Position numbers and translations under genes: made by a program. A stretch of 64,000 nt of DNA, taken from contig NC_053197.1 in the NCBI RefSeq assembly GCF_905163445.1, positions 4,836,001-4,900,000 on the forward strand, read 5' to 3'. The stretch comes from Pararge aegeria. Taxonomy: Eukaryota; Arthropoda; Insecta; Lepidoptera; Nymphalidae. This document shows, one piece after another, positions 23,551 to 34,720 of this stretch. The notes beneath the pieces were generated by a model, which worked only from the letters and a program-made list of their open reading frames with translations, ran no database searches and was not told the origin of the DNA. How positions within the stretch are numbered: the stretch's first letter is position 1; each line of letters opens with the position of its first letter.

Positions 23551-26500
23551 CTGAAACAATGTTATCCTTATTAAAAAGCATTTTAAAAAATCCTAAAAAT
23601 CCACATTAAGATATTAACATTGCTAGAATTTTACAATAAGTGAGAATTTAAGAAAAAGATAGAGCTTATAAACAAAAGTTCTTACCAATTCCTGAAAAAA
23701 AAGAGTTTTCTTTTTAAGTATGTCTTAATAACATTAAATAATCGCCTTATAACAACAATATCATGAATATGGCTTAAAACGTAAACTAGTAAAGCAAATT
23801 AACAAGAAATCATTATAAAATTGGTTTCATATTTATATTGCATAACCTATAAGCACTTTTATGATAAATAAATATTATGAGATATTATATTTAATACTAA
23901 CCAGTCTGTCATTGCCATCAACGTGGCGAGTGAAAACAACTTGTATAGGAAGGATTACTGCATCGCGCACGTTCAACGGAGCCACCTTATATCCAGTAGC
24001 AAGAGATGCCGCCCTACGAACATAAAATTTGTTATAACTAATGTCGGTAGCAGGCCAAATTGTATATACAGAGGTAAACATTTTCGACAGTAGGCAACCA
24101 GACACTCATAAAACAATAATCTAAAATGTATATAAATAGACTAGTCGTAACCTAGAACGATTGTCCATTACTAGACTATACAATTAAACATTCGAGGCCA
24201 ATCTCCCTAATCAATGTTTCTGGAATATTAAAAGTTCCATCTTCTGACTCTTTCTACTTCTTCAAAATGAAGGTCTTCTATCACATGTTGTTTCCATTAC
24301 ATACCTATATACTGCTCCGAGGGTAGCTGCCTCGTCGGCGTTAATCGATCTTGAGAGCTCTAGTCCGGCGGCTGAACGCAAAGTTTCCTGTACAGAAGGT
24401 ACACGGGAAGCTCCACCGGCCACTATAAGCCGAGCTCCCGTACCGGACCCAGAGGCCGCGGCAATTGCACGTTGAATGACACCCGAAACACGTGGCCAGA
24501 GGTCCGAACATAGGGCCTCGAGCTCAGCCCGGCTTACCTGGTAACAATTTCAAAATTTCATTCATATATTTAACTTCTATTTTCAACTGTTTTGCAAAGA
24601 AATCAATTTCCACTAAATTAAAAATATCCCATTAAATGATAGTGCTGGAGTACTTATTTTATTTTTATTTTTCATCCACAAAAGAATTAAACTAAATATT
24701 ATAATTATGAAAAAAGTAATTATTTAAATGAAAACCGAAATAATACTTCAGAGATTTTAGAGGAACATTATTTACTGTGTCTGTGTAATTTTGAGATTTT
24801 GAGAAAACCATTGCCTTAATTTTTACTGAAAGTAATCAGATAAAGCCCTAGCATCACATACACGTCACTTTATTAGGCACATGTCGCGTAGCGTAGGTAC
24901 TACGCACGTGTCGGTCTTGTATCTTCAATAGGGTTGTCATAAGTACACACTTGTTTTTTTTTTGTATTTTTTTTGGATGTTTTTTGGATTAGTTTGTATG
25001 GAAAAATAAATATGCTTCTCTTGATTTAATATTTGAACAGGGTGATTCCTTATGAAATATATTTATCCACCTTTCAACAGTATTTCGTAATTCCTTTACA
25101 CGTTGTATAAAGGAAAAGCTTAATCCTATATTAGAGATTCCTACCAGCATCCCTATAATTAATCATATGAAATTTGTATAGGGTTAAGGTACATTATAAA
25201 TGTATTTATTTATTTATTAAGAACACTAACAATATACATATTTACCATATACAGTAATAAACTTGTACAATATTTAACACATTCCCTTATATGTACATCT
25301 ATAACAAGTGACCATGACATTCACAAAAATTAATAATAATAATGACATGTAAATACAGCAAAAATAAAAATAATCATAAAGATAGGAAGGAATAGGTGTT
25401 CTGTATGTAATATCTATCTTAAGGGAGGGTTCACCGATAAGCTTTATTTTAAAGTACTCAAATATATAAATGCTTTAAAGTACACAACTGAAAGGACTTA
25501 CCAAATGTTTAAAATCTTTATCATCAAGCAAGCTCTCAATCTGGGCATAATGTTCAGAGTTAGCGGACAGAACTATCTTCAAACGTTCAGACTCCAGCAA
25601 TAGTTTCTCCATAGCGCGGGGTGAAGCCCTAACGTCTCCACCTCCATTCGCTTCCCATGCTTTAATGAGGTGCTCTCGCAGACGTAATGTCATTTCTAAA
25701 CCACCAAGTGTTCTGCAAATATATATTAAGGTCAGGGAGAAATACTTTTCGAATATAGTATGTATAAACTTATTGTAAAATTTCTTTGACTGTGCTATTT
25801 GTATCTAGCTGGTTTTGATAGCATTAAAAGGTAACTCATACAGTAATTTTATAAAGTTTAAATAATTAATATGTCCCAGACATTTTATTAAATTGATAAG
25901 CCTTTTTAACAATATTGGTGATAATTCTTATTTAATGAATAAACAAGAAATAATTAAAATTAATAATAATTCACAACCACAATTCAACTGGATATTTTTT
26001 TATAAATACGGGTGCATTTTCGAATCACTTTAAGCTTCTATAAGACTCAAACGATGCAAAGATAACTTAATGTGAGTTAGTCGTTATCATAACCTTTAAT
26101 TAGTGAATCTTATGAAAAAAATCGATAAATTATAAGATTTGATTACAGAAAAGGAAAAACTTCTATGTTAGCCGCGAAAAAGAATACAGTTACCGTAAGA
26201 GTAGCACAAAGTTTGTTAAAACGTTTTCCATCAGGGAATTTGTTGTCAAAGATTCACCTTGCTCTGGGTGCCCTATTATAGATAAAATAGACGCCATTTT
26301 CAGTGCCAAGGTACTACTTTGTGTATGGTGGAATTGGATGGGCAATGTACATTATGTAGCTTTTACAAACGAGTCGGATCTCTACTGCCAACAACTGATG
26401 AGTTAAAAGCAAAAGGTCCTGTTCCTTACCTGTCATAACCAACTCCAATGACCTGCAACTGCGGTACAGTCTCAACATAACCCTTGTCCTTTATCTTAAC

Positions 26501-29500
26501 AGTTTTGTATTCAACCAGTGCTGCTTTGGTGGAGACTGCGCCCATGTCGAAGAATAGAGCATACCAGGCTGTTTCATTGATTTCCTGTAAAAATAAATAT
26601 GAAATATATTCAGCTAAGTTTTCCTTAGTGAAAAACATACATTCTCATTATCTGTCAGTGTAATAAATGTACCACTGTTAAGCAAAGGTTAACGCAATGT
26701 TTGCTGCAGCACAACTGAATTGTTTAAATAATCAACTCATCAACGCAAACTTTTTTATTAAATTTTAGCAATGAGTCTTTGGTACTCAAAATAAAAGTGT
26801 ATAATAATTATAGAATTACAGTCTCATAGAAGAGATATAGAGCTGTTGACAAGCTTAAATAACCATTATAAACAGTTAAATAAAAACACTAGAATGCTCT
26901 CAATCTAATCTAACAAGTTTTGTTCTACGAATTTTAAAAATACAGTATTGATTTAATTCATACAAATAATTCATGCTTATTCTGTAAATTCTCATTACTC
27001 TGTGAAACCAAATATACGTGAATCCACAACGTTGCATAGTCGGGTTGGTTGGTCGGTGCATGTTACACTACAGAGTTGTAGAGTATCTATGTAAAATATT
27101 GAATAATTTATATTTCACAAACTATAGAATTTAAAAAAAGTTGTTAGGTTTGATGTAAACAACTACAGGCCGAGAGCTTTCTGGTATTTTATATTTAACC
27201 CTGTATATGTATCAGCGTCAGTTATCTACTCTTAAAAAGATGACATTGCATTAATATTGAGTTTCACACACTAAGTTTGATGATTAACTTATGATTGACT
27301 TACTATATATTTTTAACTTTCACAAATTAATTATTTACAATATTATCTGTATTGCTCTATAATAATGTGCAGGAAGCATGGATGACAAGCAACAAGGTTT
27401 TCGGAATTGGTTTTTTTACCCATAGTTTTAGAGCTGACATGAGCACAATTTCATACCAGTGTATACATTCATTCATTCAGTGTATACATACCTTTCTCCT
27501 AAATATCCCATAGTTGATAGCAATAGCTGTGTAGTCATTTATTAACTGCAGCACATTGAGTCCAGCAAGAGCAGCAGCCTCTTTCATAGCTCTACGCTCA
27601 GCTTGGTTGAAGTAGCCGGGTATGGTGATCACACATTCTGTTATTGGTTGACCTATAAAATATTTTTCACATGAATGACCAGATAAATACTGCACTACAT
27701 CACTTGCACCAAGTCTTTCAACCAAATTAATATTTCTATTTAATTTTAAATTATTTTCAATACACTAAAACTGACAAAAAATAATAAAAAGTCATTTCTA
27801 TAGATTTTTTGACTATTAGTAATGTTTTGCACCAGAAACATTATTCTTTAAGCAATAATTGGGTTTTCATATAAAATATATGAGGCAACAAGCATATCAT
27901 CAGCTGTTAACACTTAAGATTTAATGAGGCCAATGAACTATGGCAACAGAATAAAACATAGGTCCTAGATTAAAAAAATAATTCACACGCACACACATAC
28001 ACATATAAATGTTATGTCAAGTTATATTCATTGAGGTATAAGTATATATTAATTGAGGTTTTCAATTTTGTGATTTATTTTTTATGTATTAGTTTTGTGG
28101 TTTGCTAAAGTATTGTTAATATATTAAAATTATATTATTGAACATCAAATGCATGATTATGTTAACTTTTAAAGAAAACCAGTACTAGTTATAATTTAGA
28201 TTGATTCTAAGTACCCCCCCTTACAAAATGTCCTTGTATTCCAACCCATCTTTTGATTTACATACCATAGTAAAGTTATCATTCTTTGAATTTAACAATA
28301 AAATAAAGGTAGCCTCTCAGATATTCTGGTGTTTAATGATCTGCATCTCACCATGACTGAGCTCAGCAAAATCCTTAGCCTTAGCCAGGAGTTGTCCTAC
28401 TAACTCTTCAGGTGTGTATCTGGTATTGTTATCATGAACAAATTCAGGTGTTCCCCTCTCTGTGGCCACTAGCTCGTAGTATGGGAATTTGTCTCTGAAA
28501 AAAAAATCAAATAATACAACATTTTTGTCAAAATGTGTTACAAAAGCAAATCTAATATTTCTGAATTTAATAAAATTACATGCTACATTCCTTTTTAATA
28601 TTATAAATGCAAAAGTGTGCTTGTTTGTGTACCCTTCCTTGACACACTCAACAACCAATTAACTTGGTTTTTGGCATAGAGTTAATTTAAAGGATGGACA
28701 TAATATGCTAATTTTTATCCTAAGAAAACAAAAGGTTTCTACAGGTTTTGTAAAAAACCACATTAAACATTACAACGGCGACTAGTTAACTATTTTAAAC
28801 TAAACTAAACTTGCTTATAGCTTGTGTATTAATAGACATACTACTATGGAAAAATGATAAAATGTTTTGCACTTAGCACTCATCCAAATCCACATTTGAT
28901 TAAATAAATACTGTGGATGGGCTGCTGTAAGAATAATTTTCTGGAGTACAGTATCAACTGCATAAATAACTATTTACTTATATTCTATTTTAGATTGAGG
29001 TAAATTACAAGTAATCTGTCACCATTATACATTATCATTAATAAGTCCTAAATCCTCTTAGAAACTAATTTTTTAACTAAAATCTCTAATTCTGATGAGA
29101 TTATCATACAAAGGCTAGAATAATGTTTGTCCATATAAAGGATTATAAAGTGAAATTGAACTTTTGTAACTAGGAAAATCATAACAGAAGGGATTAGATA
29201 GATTTCATTATAAACCTACATACTGAGGACTCAGAATGTAGATAGTTTAGCCTGTAGTCTACCACACTAGAAGAGGTAGACCTCACAATTGAGAACATAA
29301 TATTGAACTCTCAGGTTGTCACATTATTCTTTAATCTTTAAGGTAAAATACCGGCAAAATTTTAAAGATCAAGTATATTTGAAACTAATATATGTAAGTA
29401 TGAAAAATAAAGCTTAGGTCTAGGCCAGTCTAAGCTCGACTGTATGCAGGTTTCCTCACAATGTTTTTCTTTGCAATTAAAAATTATAAATTTACCACAA

Positions 29501-30206
29501 ATAAATTTGATTACTGTGAAGAATGTATTAACTTGCAGTGCACACATTTTGTATTTTCTCAAGTAACTTACAACTCTAATTGTTCAAACATATGCTTTAG
29601 TTGCATTTAGTCTTCACTAAATGATGAAGCTTGTTGAATACTATCCATGATAATTGAAAAATAAAACACCAAAAATTGGCGCTCAACAGTTTTAGCCTTA
29701 TGCACATACTTATGTGTGACATTATCAAAGAGACCTCACTATGCTGTTTATGTAAATTAGTAACTTACTTGAAAGATTGCACAAGTGGATGGTCATAGGG
29801 CTTGCCTAGAAGGTCCAACAAATATTTGTACGAATTCTTTGGGAACCTAACTCCAACTGTAACAGCATCCTCTCCGAAAGTCCTGACATCGTCTCTAAAT
29901 GCGACAACCGCCGGGGTTTTTCGTTTCGACTCTTTATTGAGCACAATCTCCATAGGTACTCCGGGTGACACAATGCCGATCTTCATCCATTCCGACCCAA
30001 GATCAATTGATATCACTGCCGCCGCATCAACGTTTTGACTTAAAAGTAACGGTAACAACACCAGACATATTGCACTTAACATTTTCTGTAAGAAACGAGA
30101 GATTTATACGATTACATTTAACGCCGAAAACTCGGTGTCGGTGAAAGGACTGCCAATGCACCCCATGTTTTGATAAAATGTATGCACTTACATAAACTAG
30201 GGCCAT
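22129..30206 (-). CDS. HYOU1: HYOU1 / GRP170, ER-lumenal Hsp70-family chaperone (nine coding exons)
   Basis: The joined exons are 30206-30192, 30085-29769, 28494-28352, 27652-27492, 26584-26430, 25712-25502, 24537-24305, 24013-23902 and 23550-22129. All introns are GT-AG and all phases agree, giving 2769 bases and 922 aa (human HYOU1 is about 1000 aa). Residues 1-26 form a signal peptide. The nucleotide-binding domain runs to about residue 430, with a phosphate-1 DLG at 33-35, a DMG phosphate-2 loop at 225-227 and an AGG adenosine-loop motif at 374-376. The C-terminal half has the acidic glycosylated loop and helical lid typical of GRP170. The protein ends in HSEL, a KDEL-type ER retention signal. 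In the family, HYOU1 acts as a nucleotide exchange factor for BiP, as a holdase and in the unfolded-protein response. Identity is very secure; the exact start is argued in the exon 1 entry. Confidence 0.96.
23902..24013 (-). CDS. HYOU1: HYOU1 coding exon 8 (NBD to SBD linker)
   Basis: The exon encodes RAASLATGYKVAPLNVRDAV and ILPIQVVFTRHVDGNDRL, the start of the GRP170 substrate-binding beta domain (compare the family pattern FKVKPFVVRDA). It enters in phase 2 and leaves in phase 0 at CTG|GTTAGT. Confidence 0.95.
24305..24537 (-). CDS. HYOU1: HYOU1 coding exon 7 (adenosine loop)
   Basis: The exon encodes VSRAELEALCSDLWPRVSGV, then ARLIVAGGASRVPSVQETL with the Hsp70 adenosine motif, then SRSINADEAATLGAVYR. 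It is GC-richer than its introns. The acceptor is GTTACCAG and the donor TATAG|GTATGT, phase 2. Confidence 0.96.
24750..25095 (+). mobile_element. Dispersed repeat F in HYOU1 intron 6
   Basis: Shared blocks are AGGCACATGTCGCGTAGCGTA, TCTTCAATAGGGTTGTCAT and GGTGATTCCTTATGAAAT, with a CAACAGTATTT end. Similar sequence is at 55395-55735 and, in part, 57650-57775, both in FOXN3 introns. The class is unknown. Confidence 0.65.
25502..25712 (-). CDS. HYOU1: HYOU1 coding exon 6 (NBD)
   Basis: The exon completes the arginine codon of exon 5 and encodes TLGGLEMTLRLREHLIKAWE, then ESERLKIVLSANSEHYAQIE and SLLDDKDFKHL. These correspond to the lobe II helices of HYOU1. The donor is TTG|GTAAGT, phase 0. 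Confidence 0.96.
26175..26410 (+). mobile_element. Mariner transposase fragment in HYOU1 intron 5
   Basis: The plus strand reads FVVKDSPCSGCPIIDKIDAI, matching the SGNF-VKD-PRSGRP-DKVDAI block of mariner transposases. After an internal deletion it reads LLCVWWNWMGNVHYVAFTNE then SDLYCQQLM, matching the catalytic-domain VWWD block. The WD aspartate is replaced by N, and stops follow. It lies antisense to HYOU1, about 20 bases from the exon 5 donor. Confidence 0.8.
26430..26584 (-). CDS. HYOU1: HYOU1 coding exon 5 (NBD phosphate-2 region)
   Basis: The exon encodes EINETAWYALFFDMGAVSTK, the phosphate-2 loop in its GRP170 form, then YVETVPQLQVIGVGYDR. The donor GACAG|GTAAGG is in phase 2. A decayed mariner fragment lies about 20 bases into the following intron. 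Confidence 0.96.
27492..27652 (-). CDS. HYOU1: HYOU1 coding exon 4 (NBD)
   Basis: The exon starts after TTTTATAG and completes a glycine codon. It encodes QPITECVITIPGYFNQAERR and AMKEAAALAGLNVLQLINDY, the strongly conserved Hsp70 strand-helix region. The donor is AAG|GTATGT in phase 0. Confidence 0.97.
28352..28494 (-). CDS. HYOU1: HYOU1 coding exon 3 (NBD)
   Basis: The phase joins exon 2 by completing a lysine codon. The exon encodes KDKFPYYELVATERGTPEF and YTPEELVGQLLAKAKDFAEL, both conserved in the nucleotide-binding domain of HYOU1. The acceptor has a long pyrimidine tract and the donor is CATG|GTGAGA (phase 1). Confidence 0.95.
29205..29480 (-). mobile_element. Very old SINE family A remnant in HYOU1 intron 2
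   Basis: TAGCCTGTAGTCTACCACAC, GTAGACCTCACA and GCAGGTTTCCTCACAATG follow the order of reverse SINE A blocks but are heavily diverged. Confidence 0.5.
29769..30085 (-). CDS. HYOU1: HYOU1 coding exon 2 (signal peptide, NBD start)
   Basis: The exon follows the acceptor TTCTTACAG and ends at donor AA|GTAAGT in phase 2. It encodes a leucine-rich hydrophobic segment ending SQNVDA, then the mature N-terminus with ISIDLGSEWMKIGIV, the Hsp70 phosphate-1 strand. The block FGEDAVTVGVRFPKNSY and the following DLLGKPYDHPLVQSF match HYOU1 rather than cytosolic Hsp70. Confidence 0.95.
30192..30206 (-). CDS. HYOU1: HYOU1 coding exon 1 (start codon, 5 codons)
   Basis: On the minus strand a short exon carries ATG with A at -3 and G at +4, then four codons (MALVY) and a strong donor GTAAGT. 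Spliced to the acceptor at 30086 it runs in frame through AAA into a second ATG at 30082, so translation probably begins here and residues 1-26 make the signal peptide. If the second ATG were used, six residues would be lost and the signal peptide would still work. The exon is inferred from splice signals and frame only. Confidence 0.72.
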
Positions 30207-30235
30207 CTTCTCTCACTAATTCACATCCAGTTTAG

Positions 30236-30370
30236 AATTCACGTGTATTCTTTATACTTTAATGGTTAAATATTTAGAATGTCTAGTACATTTTATTTAG
30301 CAAAGTGGGCCAGCTACTTTAGTCCACGTCAAGTTTAACGTGTTTTCTTCTTTTTGGTCAGTGACGTTGT
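30236..30370 (-). promoter_or_regulatory. HYOU1 promoter with UPRE-like and ERSE-like sites
   Basis: Read on the minus strand, TATAAAG at 30256-30250 sits about 50 bases before the proposed start codon. Upstream are TGACGTGG at 30331-30324 (the XBP1/ATF6 UPRE core), CAACGTCA at 30369-30362 (CRE-like) and CCAAA-N9-ACACG at 30357-30339, an ERSE with one mismatch in each half but exact 9-base spacing. CACGTG lies at 30240-30245. HYOU1 is a known unfolded-protein-response target, so these positions make sense; binding is inferred. Confidence 0.55.
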
Positions 30371-30419
30371 TGCCACATTTTACTAAAAATTAAAAAAAAA
30401 ATAGAAGGCTGTAAAATCA

Positions 30420-31094
30420 ATAATCCTTGCCTGTCCTGAAGAGGACAAATTAAAAAACAACAAAAAATTTGATATTATTTTTTGTTTGTAATAGCTCCAG
30501 CAATCCGGTGCCCTTTTATTTACATGAGGTTAAACAGCACCTAGCTCCTCTAAATTATCTCTTAAAGTCTTAAATTATATGTACTTATAATATTATTCAT
30601 TGCTCTGATTATTCATGGATCTGATATGATCACAGACTAGTAATATCGAATACATACTACAGACAAATGGTCATGACCGCAGAGCAAGAAACCATAAGGA
30701 CCCAGAAGAAAGAGAAAGAAAATAAGGTAGCATGACAATGACAATCTTTTATTTTATTGACAAGCCTAGGTTACGCATAGATCTTATGTTTATTTATGTA
30801 GGTTGCTCTTTAGTTTATGGTTTGATTGGGTGTTGAGGTGTTTGCAAGTGTTGATTTATTATTTTCAAGTAAGGAGGCAGCGGAATGCTGTTTATTGTTA
30901 TTAATTAATAATTTGTGCGTTATATAAACATCACAACTAAAAGGTGAGTTCTATCCCTAAACAAGGCTTACCATCTTACATTTATATCTAGGTAGAATTA
31001 AAGAATATTGAGCAAAAAATAATTAAAAACGCGACGCATTTTAACTTTGTGCGCATTTCGGATTCTGCTCCCTGATTTCGCAAGCATTTATTAT
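30420..31094. other. Intergenic upstream of HYOU1
   Basis: AT-rich with no coding signal. Confidence 0.5.
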
Positions 31095-31460
31095 AAGTTT
31101 GTATGAGTTAATATGCTTAGGATGGCGTGGAGCGGTGTCGTTTACATGCGTTTCTAAAAATGTGACGGGACGCATGAGAATACTCGACATAGATATAGAT
31201 ACTCTGGCGCTTCATCTAAAATTGGAACTAGTGGTATTCGCATCGCATCTGCGACCTGCGTTTTCCTCGGTGTCGCATAAGCAGGGCCCAGTGCCTGCAG
31301 TTATGTAATGGCCCTTCGCGTCGGCACGTGCATCTGATGACGGTGCACGCGGCTGTCCACGTAGAGCCCAACGCGCAACGCGCACGCGGTATAAGAAACC
31401 CAATTAGTTTCCTAGCAACACGCTGTTGACGCGGACCCGATGAATACAAAAACACATGGT
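31095..31460. promoter_or_regulatory. GC-rich, CpG-rich patch between divergent genes
   Basis: This segment stands out from its AT-rich surroundings. It contains GCGCAACGCGCACGCGGTAT with TATAAG at about 31391, and GTTTCCTAGCAAC, which resembles an RFX X-box with a short spacer. A donor-like GGTAATT follows near 31458. It could be a promoter or 5' exon of FOXN3 or of a non-coding RNA. Open frames here on both strands look incidental. Confidence 0.3.
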
Positions 31461-34005
31461 AATTATTGTTACATCACATCGACCACGCGTCAGTATTTTC
31501 GCGTGCTACGAACTATTTAGGTATTTTTATCAACACATTATGTTACAATAAATTTTATTAGTGTACTCTTATATTTATGTGCATAGTGGATGTTGCTTTT
31601 CTAATTTAATCTTTGTAAATATGGAAGGAAACTTGTAAAATAGCAGTAGGCTGGTTATTTTACACCCTATTATATTGTAATAATAAATCTTAGTAACAGA
31701 TAAAACTATTTCACTGTACCTTTCTAACCGAATGATGTTGCTATAGGAGATAATGTACTACAAAAAGTATTTTATTTTATAATAATTGACACTATGACCT
31801 TCATATAACTATCTACAGCATTATTGAAGTTGTTAATTGTCAGTTAAGTTCCAAATAACTTTATTTCACAATACTATAAAGCGAGACTATTAATAGAATC
31901 TAGATTTCAGTATGACCTACTTTCAACTTTGTACTTCCTACTTACGGGAAATCTAAATATAATTATCACCCAGAAACACTTAACAATGCTCTATTTTAGG
32001 ACCAAGGTTTTCTATTTTAGGTGTGCATCGAGTTCATTGCATGGATTTATACCATTTCATTTATTTTATTCCACTATTTAAACAAATCAACATCAACTCC
32101 TCGGTCAATAACATAGTTACAAGAGATAAAAATGTAATTGAGTGGCGACTAATTCACATTTCAATATTATGTAATTTCACTACTATGTTTTAAGATCCTG
32201 ACAAATTTAATGATCAGAATTTTTTGCAATCGATTATATTATAATAAGAGGTATGGTAATTTATCAACAAGGAATCATTATGCAAGTAGCTTTAATTCCT
32301 CATGAATAGGCTAGTATAATATATTTTACTGGTCAACAAACAATTGTTTTAAAGATTCGAGTGCCTGTACTGAACTTCTTGTTGAGTTTCAGCAATTTTT
32401 TTTATTTTATTGCAATTCACTTATTCTTATTGGACTATATGAAGTTATTGTCTTGCTACACTATAATCAAAACATTTTCTAATTAAAGTGTTAGATTTTT
32501 AGAATTTGTAAAATGATAATAATAAATTATAAATAATGCTCCTACTGAATAAACTTTACATACCATGAAAAAATAGATTACAATTTGTGTTATATTGTTA
32601 AGTGTGGCAGCAGCAGTTTTACTGCAATTTAATTGCGATTGAATTTAGTTCCTTATAGGATTCCAATAAGTAATAACAATGTTTAATTAATATGTCAACA
32701 GGAAATATATGTTAATAGCTATATTTTAATCATTGATTGTTATAATAAATAGAGTATGAAGCCTTTTTGAAACACCAGACAATTATGCAGAACGTATCAG
32801 CAATAATTCAGCATCTAGATTTTATTGTTTTTTTTCTTAAAACTAAATCAACCAAAATCAATATTGATGAGTGGTTAATTTGAATTCTTCTGCATTTCCC
32901 TATTATATTTAGAGCAAGTGTAATAAATATTGCACACATTAATAATATTCTAAAATGTTTTTAAAATTCATTCTTTTCTTTCTCCTAAAAACTAATCTTA
33001 GGAGAAGAGAAGCGTCAGCGTAATTTGTAAATAAATAAGGTTGATAATCGTTGGCTTGAAGTCCCAATGTCAAATGGGACCATGACCAATTTATAAATTC
33101 CCTTAAGGATCTTTATTCTGCTGTTAAACCCATTTGAATAACCTTAAAACATTTTTTGTGCCATTCTAATGATTTTTGTCTGAACTCGCGAAAAGCTTAA
33201 GCGATTTCAGTCGCGCTGGACAATAGTAGTCTCACAATCAATTCATGATTCAACTCCTCAGTCACTGATTGTTGATTCAGTACTGAATCGGTAACCAACA
33301 CTGTTTACATTTTATTGCAGCAATTAGAACACAACTGTAATGCTACTAGATTTATATAAACCTTCAATAATATTCGCTGTATTATAACAAGCATTATCTT
33401 ACTCAGCGGCATGCTAATTTTGTTTTATCTGAAGTGACGTAATAAAGGTGCGCTATGACGCGTAATTTAAATTAAAGCCGGAACCATTTTGGGTCCATAA
33501 ATTCCACACGTAACACATTTATACGAGTAAGTTTGTAGTTGCATTTTTAATATAACACCTAAAACAAAACTTAATAAAAAGTACCGGTATGTGCGAGTGT
33601 TAGGGATTTTCGTTTGCCGTGGAAGTTTATGGAATTTCTTTATTATTTTCCTGTTCATAATTTTAAATTTACTTGCAACCCACTGCGTGACTATAGTTAT
33701 GTTAAACCTCACAACAACGAGCAATGATTTATAACATAGTGAACTAGCTAAGCCAACCAATCTCGACTTTAAGGCCAGCTTGCGTGAAACGCTGCTGGCA
33801 CCATTGAAAAACCTTCGTTGACAGTTACTCGCTATGGTTCCTGCAATGGTGACAATTTTAGAGGTCAAGCGATGAAACAAACAAATATGAACCTTCAACA
33901 CGCGCGTGTTACTAAGTAATCGATATTCGACTTACACTGGTGTCAGACACTCCCGCTGTAAGTATGATAAGTATCTAAAGTTTGGAGTTAAAAAAATCCT
34001 ATATT
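31461..34005. other. AT-rich intergenic, no gene supported
   Basis: The longest frame, 144 codons on the minus strand at 33467-33901, begins with GTG and has no known domain. No element is recognised. Confidence 0.5.
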
Positions 34006-34009
34006 GCAA

Positions 34010-34275
34010 CGCTAGCAGAGGCTGGAGACAATTTTTATTCCCCCTATTATATCGACTGATCAGGGATAAAATTAACTTGTCCACCTTCACGGCTAGCATT
34101 TGCAGGAGACCATTTTCCCCCCTGGGGAAAAGATAAAGATGTATCGTCTCCCATGACAGCTTTATCAACTTTCCGAGCATTGGCGCACAAGTGGAAAAAA
34201 TATCCAAATCATATACGTGGTTGTTAACTTCTATTTCCGGTGGACATATTAATTTTATCCCTTGTCATAAAAGCA
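34010..34275. mobile_element. Palindromic GCTAGC-end element, rearranged copy
   Basis: GGCTAGCATTTGCAGGAGAC, TCCCATGACAGCTTTATCAA and TTGGCGCACAAGTGGAAA match the family. An extra partial copy sits in front (34010-34080). Confidence 0.65.
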
Positions 34276-34380
34276 CAGCAAAAGGAAAAGAAGAAGTTTG
34301 CAACACTTGATATGACATTTATATTATTTCCATCGACACTATTTCCACAGAATTATGTTGATAAAATTGTGAGAGGGTAT

Positions 34381-34720
34381 GATATTAGCCATGCTAGCCG
34401 TCTTTGGTTAGATTACCAGTCATTTTTGGTTAGTCGCTTCGCACAAATGCTTTTTTCCGATAAAGCGTAAAGCCTAAACCTTACAACATTTCAATGATAA
34501 TGTATAACTAATGCGTTTGTCATTGTTTACATCGCTCATATGAAGGACCGTTTGATATCAGCCATGCTAGCCGTCTTTGGTTAGATTACCAGTCAATTTT
34601 GGTTAGTCGCTTCGCACACATGCACTTTTCAGATAAAGCCTAAACCTTACAACATTCCAATGATAATCTATAACTAATGCGTTTGTCATTGTTTACATCG
34701 CTCTTATGAAGGACCGTTTG
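34381..34720 (+). repeat. Tandem duplication, period 173
   Basis: 34381-34553 and 34554-34720 share GCCATGCTAGCCGTCTTTGG, CGCTTCGCACA and TATAACTAATGCGTTTGTCA, with about 5-8% differences and a short deletion in the second unit. Confidence 0.9.

Noticed and set aside
29802..30038. 78-codon plus-strand frame
   Set aside because: Antisense shadow of HYOU1 exon 2.
33467..33901. 144-codon minus-strand open frame
   Set aside because: It begins with GTG, has no recognisable domain, no codon bias and no splice context; likely chance in AT-rich DNA.
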